Source: Thioclava marina
GTDB taxonomy: Bacteria; Pseudomonadota; Alphaproteobacteria; Rhodobacterales; Rhodobacteraceae
Assembly (NCBI RefSeq): GCF_002020135.1
Contig: NZ_MPZS01000001.1
Span: 744,001-808,000 of the forward strand
Length of the DNA: 64,000 bases
Direction: 5' to 3'
Shown: piece by piece, positions 61,266 to 64,000 of the stretch
Layout of the letters: the number at the start of each line of letters is the position of its first letter
Numbering within the stretch: the stretch's first letter is position 1
Notes under the pieces: model-generated
Told to the model about the DNA's origin: nothing
The model's database searches: none
Seen by the model: only the letters and a program-made list of their open reading frames with translations
Position numbers and translations under genes: made by a program

Positions 61266-62314
61266 CCCAGACCGCCCAGAAAACCGCCGTCCGCTTCGAC
61301 AATGTCTCCATCGTCTTCGGCGACGAGCCGCAAGAAGCCCTGCCGCTGATGGATCAGGGCCTGTCGCGCCCCGAGATCCAGGAGCGCACGGGCCAGGTGC
61401 TCGGCGTGCATGACTGCTCGGTCGAGGTGCCCGAGGGCGAGATCCTCGTGCTCATGGGTCTCTCGGGCTCGGGCAAATCCACGCTGCTGCGCGCGGTCAA
61501 CGGCCTCAACCCGGTCTGCCGCGGCAAGGTCGAGGTGCATGACGGGCAGGGCCTCGTCGATGTCACCCATGCCGACCCGGCCACCCTGCGCCGGATGCGC
61601 CTGACCAAGATCGCGATGGTCTTCCAGCAATTCGGCCTGCTGCCCTGGCGCACGGTGCGCGAGAACGTGGGCCTCGGCCTCGAACTCGCGGGCATGAGCA
61701 AGGCCGAACGCCGCGAAAAGGTCGATGCGCAACTGGAACTCGTGGGCCTGTCGGACTGGGCCGAACGGCAGGTGGCCGAGCTTTCGGGCGGCATGCAGCA
61801 GCGCGTGGGCCTCGCCCGGGCGTTTGCCACCGACGCCCCGATCCTCTTGATGGACGAGCCCTTCTCGGCCCTCGATCCGCTGATCCGCACGAAGCTGCAA
61901 GACGAGCTGCTGGAGCTGCAGGCCAAGCTCAAGCGCACGATCATCTTCGTCAGCCACGACCTCGACGAGGCCTTCAAGATCGGCAACCGGATCGCGTTGA
62001 TGGAGGGCGGCCGCATCGTCCAATGCGGCACCGCGCGCGACATCATCGCCAAGCCCGCAAACGGCTATGTGGCCGATTTCGTGGCCCATATGAACCCGCT
62101 CGGCGTGCTCACCGCCGAAGACCTCGCCGACCCGCCCGGCACGCCCATAGGCGCCGCCACCGGTGCGCCGATGCCCGCCGACGCCCCGGTGCGCGAGGTG
62201 ATGGAGCGGCTGCGTCACGAGGCGGCCGTTCCGCTCAGCGATGGCCGCGTCGTGACCCGCGAAGGCGTGATCACGCGACTCATCGACCCGCAGGGCAGCG
62301 CGAGCGTGAACTGA
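61262..62314 (+). CDS. choV: Choline ABC transporter ATP-binding protein
   Basis: A 350-residue ProV-type ATPase. It has the N-terminal FGDEPQEALPLMDQGLSRPE leader of ChoV proteins, Walker A GLSGSGKSTLLRAVN, signature LSGGMQQRVGLARAF, Walker B ILLMDEPFSALDPL and the H-loop SHDLDEAFKI. The C-terminus (about 285-350) is a shortened regulatory region rather than two full CBS domains. Last gene of the operon. Confidence 0.94.
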   Translation: MTQTAQKTAVRFDNVSIVFGDEPQEALPLMDQGLSRPEIQERTGQVLGVHDCSVEVPEGEILVLMGLSGSGKSTLLRAVNGLNPVCRGKVEVHDGQGLVDVTHADPATLRRMRLTKIAMVFQQFGLLPWRTVRENVGLGLELAGMSKAERREKVDAQLELVGLSDWAERQVAELSGGMQQRVGLARAFATDAPILLMDEPFSALDPLIRTKLQDELLELQAKLKRTIIFVSHDLDEAFKIGNRIALMEGGRIVQCGTARDIIAKPANGYVADFVAHMNPLGVLTAEDLADPPGTPIGAATGAPMPADAPVREVMERLRHEAAVPLSDGRVVTREGVITRLIDPQGSASVN

Positions 62315-62329
62315 GGGACGCTTCGCGGA

Positions 62330-62389
62330 GGATATTTTGACCAAGTCGAAGACAAGGCACGCGCCCCCCTTCGACTTGGATCAAATATC
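62330..62389. terminator. Long imperfect inverted repeat between convergent choV and EamA genes
   Basis: 22-bp arms (62330-62351 and 62368-62389) pair at 19 of 22 positions around a 16-nt loop. On the plus strand, AAATATCC ends the hairpin. It can act as a bidirectional terminator; the arms contain copies of an AAAATATCC repeat family found elsewhere in the window. Confidence 0.65.
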
Positions 62390-62430
62390 CCCGCCGGAGG
62401 CATCCTCGCTTTGCCAGAAGAGCGCCCGTC

Positions 62431-63336
62431 TCAGATCTTGGAGGCCGGGGCCGGCGGCGTGACGCGGCGCTTGAGCTGCGCCTCGCGCCAGGTCATGTAG
62501 CTCACGGACGCAATGATGATCGCGCCGCCGAGAATGACGTAGGGGTCCGGTTTCTCGTCGAAAATCGTCCAACCCGCGATCGCGGCCCAGACCAGCTGCA
62601 AAAAGATCACCGGCTGCGTCACCGTCACCGGGGCGGCGGCGAAAGCGCGGGTCATGCAGTAATGCCCGCCCGTCGCAAAGACCGCCACCGCACCGAGCCA
62701 GAGGGTTTCCGACAGCGAGATCGGCTGCCATTGCCAGATCGCGACCGGCGCAAGCGCCACCGTCACCACCAGCGTCATCATCGCCACCACCGTGCCCGCG
62801 GGCACGTAATCGGTAAGCTTCTTCGCCGCGAGATAGGCGCCGCCGAAAAACAGCGCCGCGCCGAGCTGGGCGACATGGCCGGGCTCGATCTCGCGCATCC
62901 CGGGCCGCAGGATGATCAGCGCCCCGATCAGCGCCACGATGACGGCCGTGATGCGCCGCCACGCAAGCCCTTCGCCCAGCAAGAGCGCCCCGCCCACAGT
63001 GACCACGATCGGGTTGAGATAGTTGATCGCGGTGACATCGGCGATCGGGATATTGCTCATGGCGAAGAACCAAAGCCCCACCGCCACTGCATGGAGCAAC
63101 CCGCGCAGCCCGAACAGAGCCCAAACCTCGCGGGGGAAGCTCTGGCGCAGGATGCGCATCAGCGCGGGCGCGAAAAACACGATCCCCCAAAGGAAGCGCA
63201 CGAAGGCCGATTGCGCGGCGGGCACCTGATCGCCCAGCCAGTGCACGATGATGTTCACCGCCACGAAACAGGCCGTGGTGGCAAGCATCCACAGAATGCC
63301 GACCAGAGGTTTGTTGGGTTTTTCTTGCGCGCTCAT
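62431..63336 (-). CDS. DMT-superfamily (EamA) transporter
   Basis: A 301-residue membrane protein with ten predicted helices in two EamA repeats (about 8-140 and 155-285). Motifs: SAFVRFLWGIVFFAPAL, INYLNPIVVTVGGALLLGE and the second-repeat QPVIFLQLVWAAIAGWTIFDE. The start MSAQEKPNKPLVG fits; the open frame further upstream is non-coding. Substrate unknown; metabolite export is typical. Confidence 0.88.
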   Translation of the reverse strand: MSAQEKPNKPLVGILWMLATTACFVAVNIIVHWLGDQVPAAQSAFVRFLWGIVFFAPALMRILRQSFPREVWALFGLRGLLHAVAVGLWFFAMSNIPIADVTAINYLNPIVVTVGGALLLGEGLAWRRITAVIVALIGALIILRPGMREIEPGHVAQLGAALFFGGAYLAAKKLTDYVPAGTVVAMMTLVVTVALAPVAIWQWQPISLSETLWLGAVAVFATGGHYCMTRAFAAAPVTVTQPVIFLQLVWAAIAGWTIFDEKPDPYVILGGAIIIASVSYMTWREAQLKRRVTPPAPASKI

Positions 63337-63389
63337 GGCCCCTCTTGGACGCGCTGTCGCGGGTTTGTGCAAGCGGCGTCTTGTATCGG

Positions 63390-63995
63390 TTATAATGCGC
63401 CCGCAGCAAGCTTCCACGCGATCGACCCCATCAGCACCGCGATCAGCGCATCGAGCACGCGCCAGGCGACAGGTTTCGCGAACAGGGGCGCGAGCAGGCG
63501 CGCGCCGTAAGCCAAGGAAAAGAAAAACACAAACGAGGCGAGGATCGCGCCTGACGCGAAACCGACCCCCTGTCCCGGGAACTGCGCCGAGACAGCTCCC
63601 AGAAGCACCACTGTATCGAGCCAGACATGCGGATTGGCCCAGGTGAAGGCCGCGACCGTAAGAAGTACCGCGCGCAAGGACGGCGCGCTGCCGGAGCTTG
63701 CCTCGAGATGCTCGCCGCCCCGGATCGCCGCGATCAGCGAGCGGATCGCATACCAGCCCAGAAACGCGACCCCGCCCCAGCGCAACAGCTCGGGTAGCCA
63801 CGGCAACGCGGTCGTGGCAGCGGCGAAGCCCGAGACGCCCAGCGCGATCAGCACCGCATCGGAGAGCGCACAGAACAGCGCGACCGCGAAGACATGCTCG
63901 CGCCGCAGCCCCTGACGCAGCACGAACGCGTTCTGCGCGCCGATCGCGACGATCAGCCCGAGGCCAAGTTTCAGTCCGGACCAGAATGGCAGCAT
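63390..63995 (-). CDS. LysE/ArgO-family amino acid exporter
   Basis: A 201-residue, six-helix exporter. The LysE signature GLIVAIGAQNAFVLRQGLRR lies near residue 13, with TWANPHVWLDTVVLLGA in the central region, a strong ArgO/LysE match. Predicted to export arginine or lysine. Its start lies 5 bp from the window end, so upstream regulators (ArgP/LysG) are out of view. Confidence 0.9.
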   Translation of the reverse strand: MLPFWSGLKLGLGLIVAIGAQNAFVLRQGLRREHVFAVALFCALSDAVLIALGVSGFAAATTALPWLPELLRWGGVAFLGWYAIRSLIAAIRGGEHLEASSGSAPSLRAVLLTVAAFTWANPHVWLDTVVLLGAVSAQFPGQGVGFASGAILASFVFFFSLAYGARLLAPLFAKPVAWRVLDALIAVLMGSIAWKLAAGAL

Positions 63996-64000
63996 GTCTC

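Noticed and set aside
1-64000. CRISPR arrays, prophage, insertion sequences, rRNA operons
   Set aside because: Read on both strands; no regularly spaced repeats, transposase or integrase motifs, or rRNA sequence was seen.

Overview
The window is a GC-rich alphaproteobacterial chromosome segment, most likely from a Rhodobacteraceae/Paracoccaceae genome (Thioclava/Paracoccus type; genus not decided). The clues are a propionyl-CoA carboxylase / methylmalonyl-CoA mutase block next to a PccR/ScfR-type regulator, a choXWV-betIBA choline block, an orphan PhoR-type kinase, and AAAATATCC-G-rich intergenic elements. No rRNA, tRNA, CRISPR array, transposase or phage gene was found.

Layout. 1-10.4 kb is housekeeping: uvrD/pcrA (cut by the window edge), hisN, an XRE regulator, a quinone oxidoreductase, a LysR gene divergent from a DUF1127 gene, a BI-1 membrane protein, a PAS protein, yicC-gmk-gamma carbonic anhydrase, and a PhoR-like kinase. 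10.4-31.3 kb is an aromatic-catabolism island. It holds a two-component HpaB-family flavin monooxygenase with its flavin reductase and a small FAD synthetase, catechol ortho-cleavage genes (catA, catB, a GST), a complete catechol meta-cleavage set on the oxalocrotonate branch (catechol 2,3-dioxygenase, dmpC, I, H, E, F, G), an outer-membrane aromatic channel, the end of the beta-ketoadipate pathway (pcaD, I, J, F), and four regulators (two LysR, two IclR). 31.3-39.3 kb carries a type II NADH dehydrogenase fused to a cyclic-nucleotide-binding domain and a dipeptide ABC transporter operon ending in an M19 dipeptidase. 39.5-42.2 kb has small housekeeping genes. 42.3-53.7 kb is propionyl-CoA assimilation (mcm, pccA, pccB, small lipoproteins, an MFS exporter, pccR). 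53.7-62.3 kb has a DUF465 protein, a secreted nuclease, betA-betB-betI and the divergent choX-unknown-choW-choV operon. The window ends with an EamA transporter and a LysE/ArgO exporter.

How the genes fit together. The HpaB-type oxygenase is the only enzyme here able to hydroxylate a phenol, so the inferred flow is phenol-like substrate to catechol. From catechol, one route goes through catechol 2,3-dioxygenase to pyruvate and acetyl-CoA; the other goes through catechol 1,2-dioxygenase and the beta-ketoadipate pathway to succinyl-CoA and acetyl-CoA. Muconolactone isomerase (catC) is not in the window. Five intergenic regions of the island carry two 15-bp sites resembling ATAC-N7-GTAT (the BenM/CatM-type LysR site) with centres 31-34 bp apart, which suggests one LysR-type regulon spanning both routes. 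The two IclR genes have their own repeat-rich control regions.
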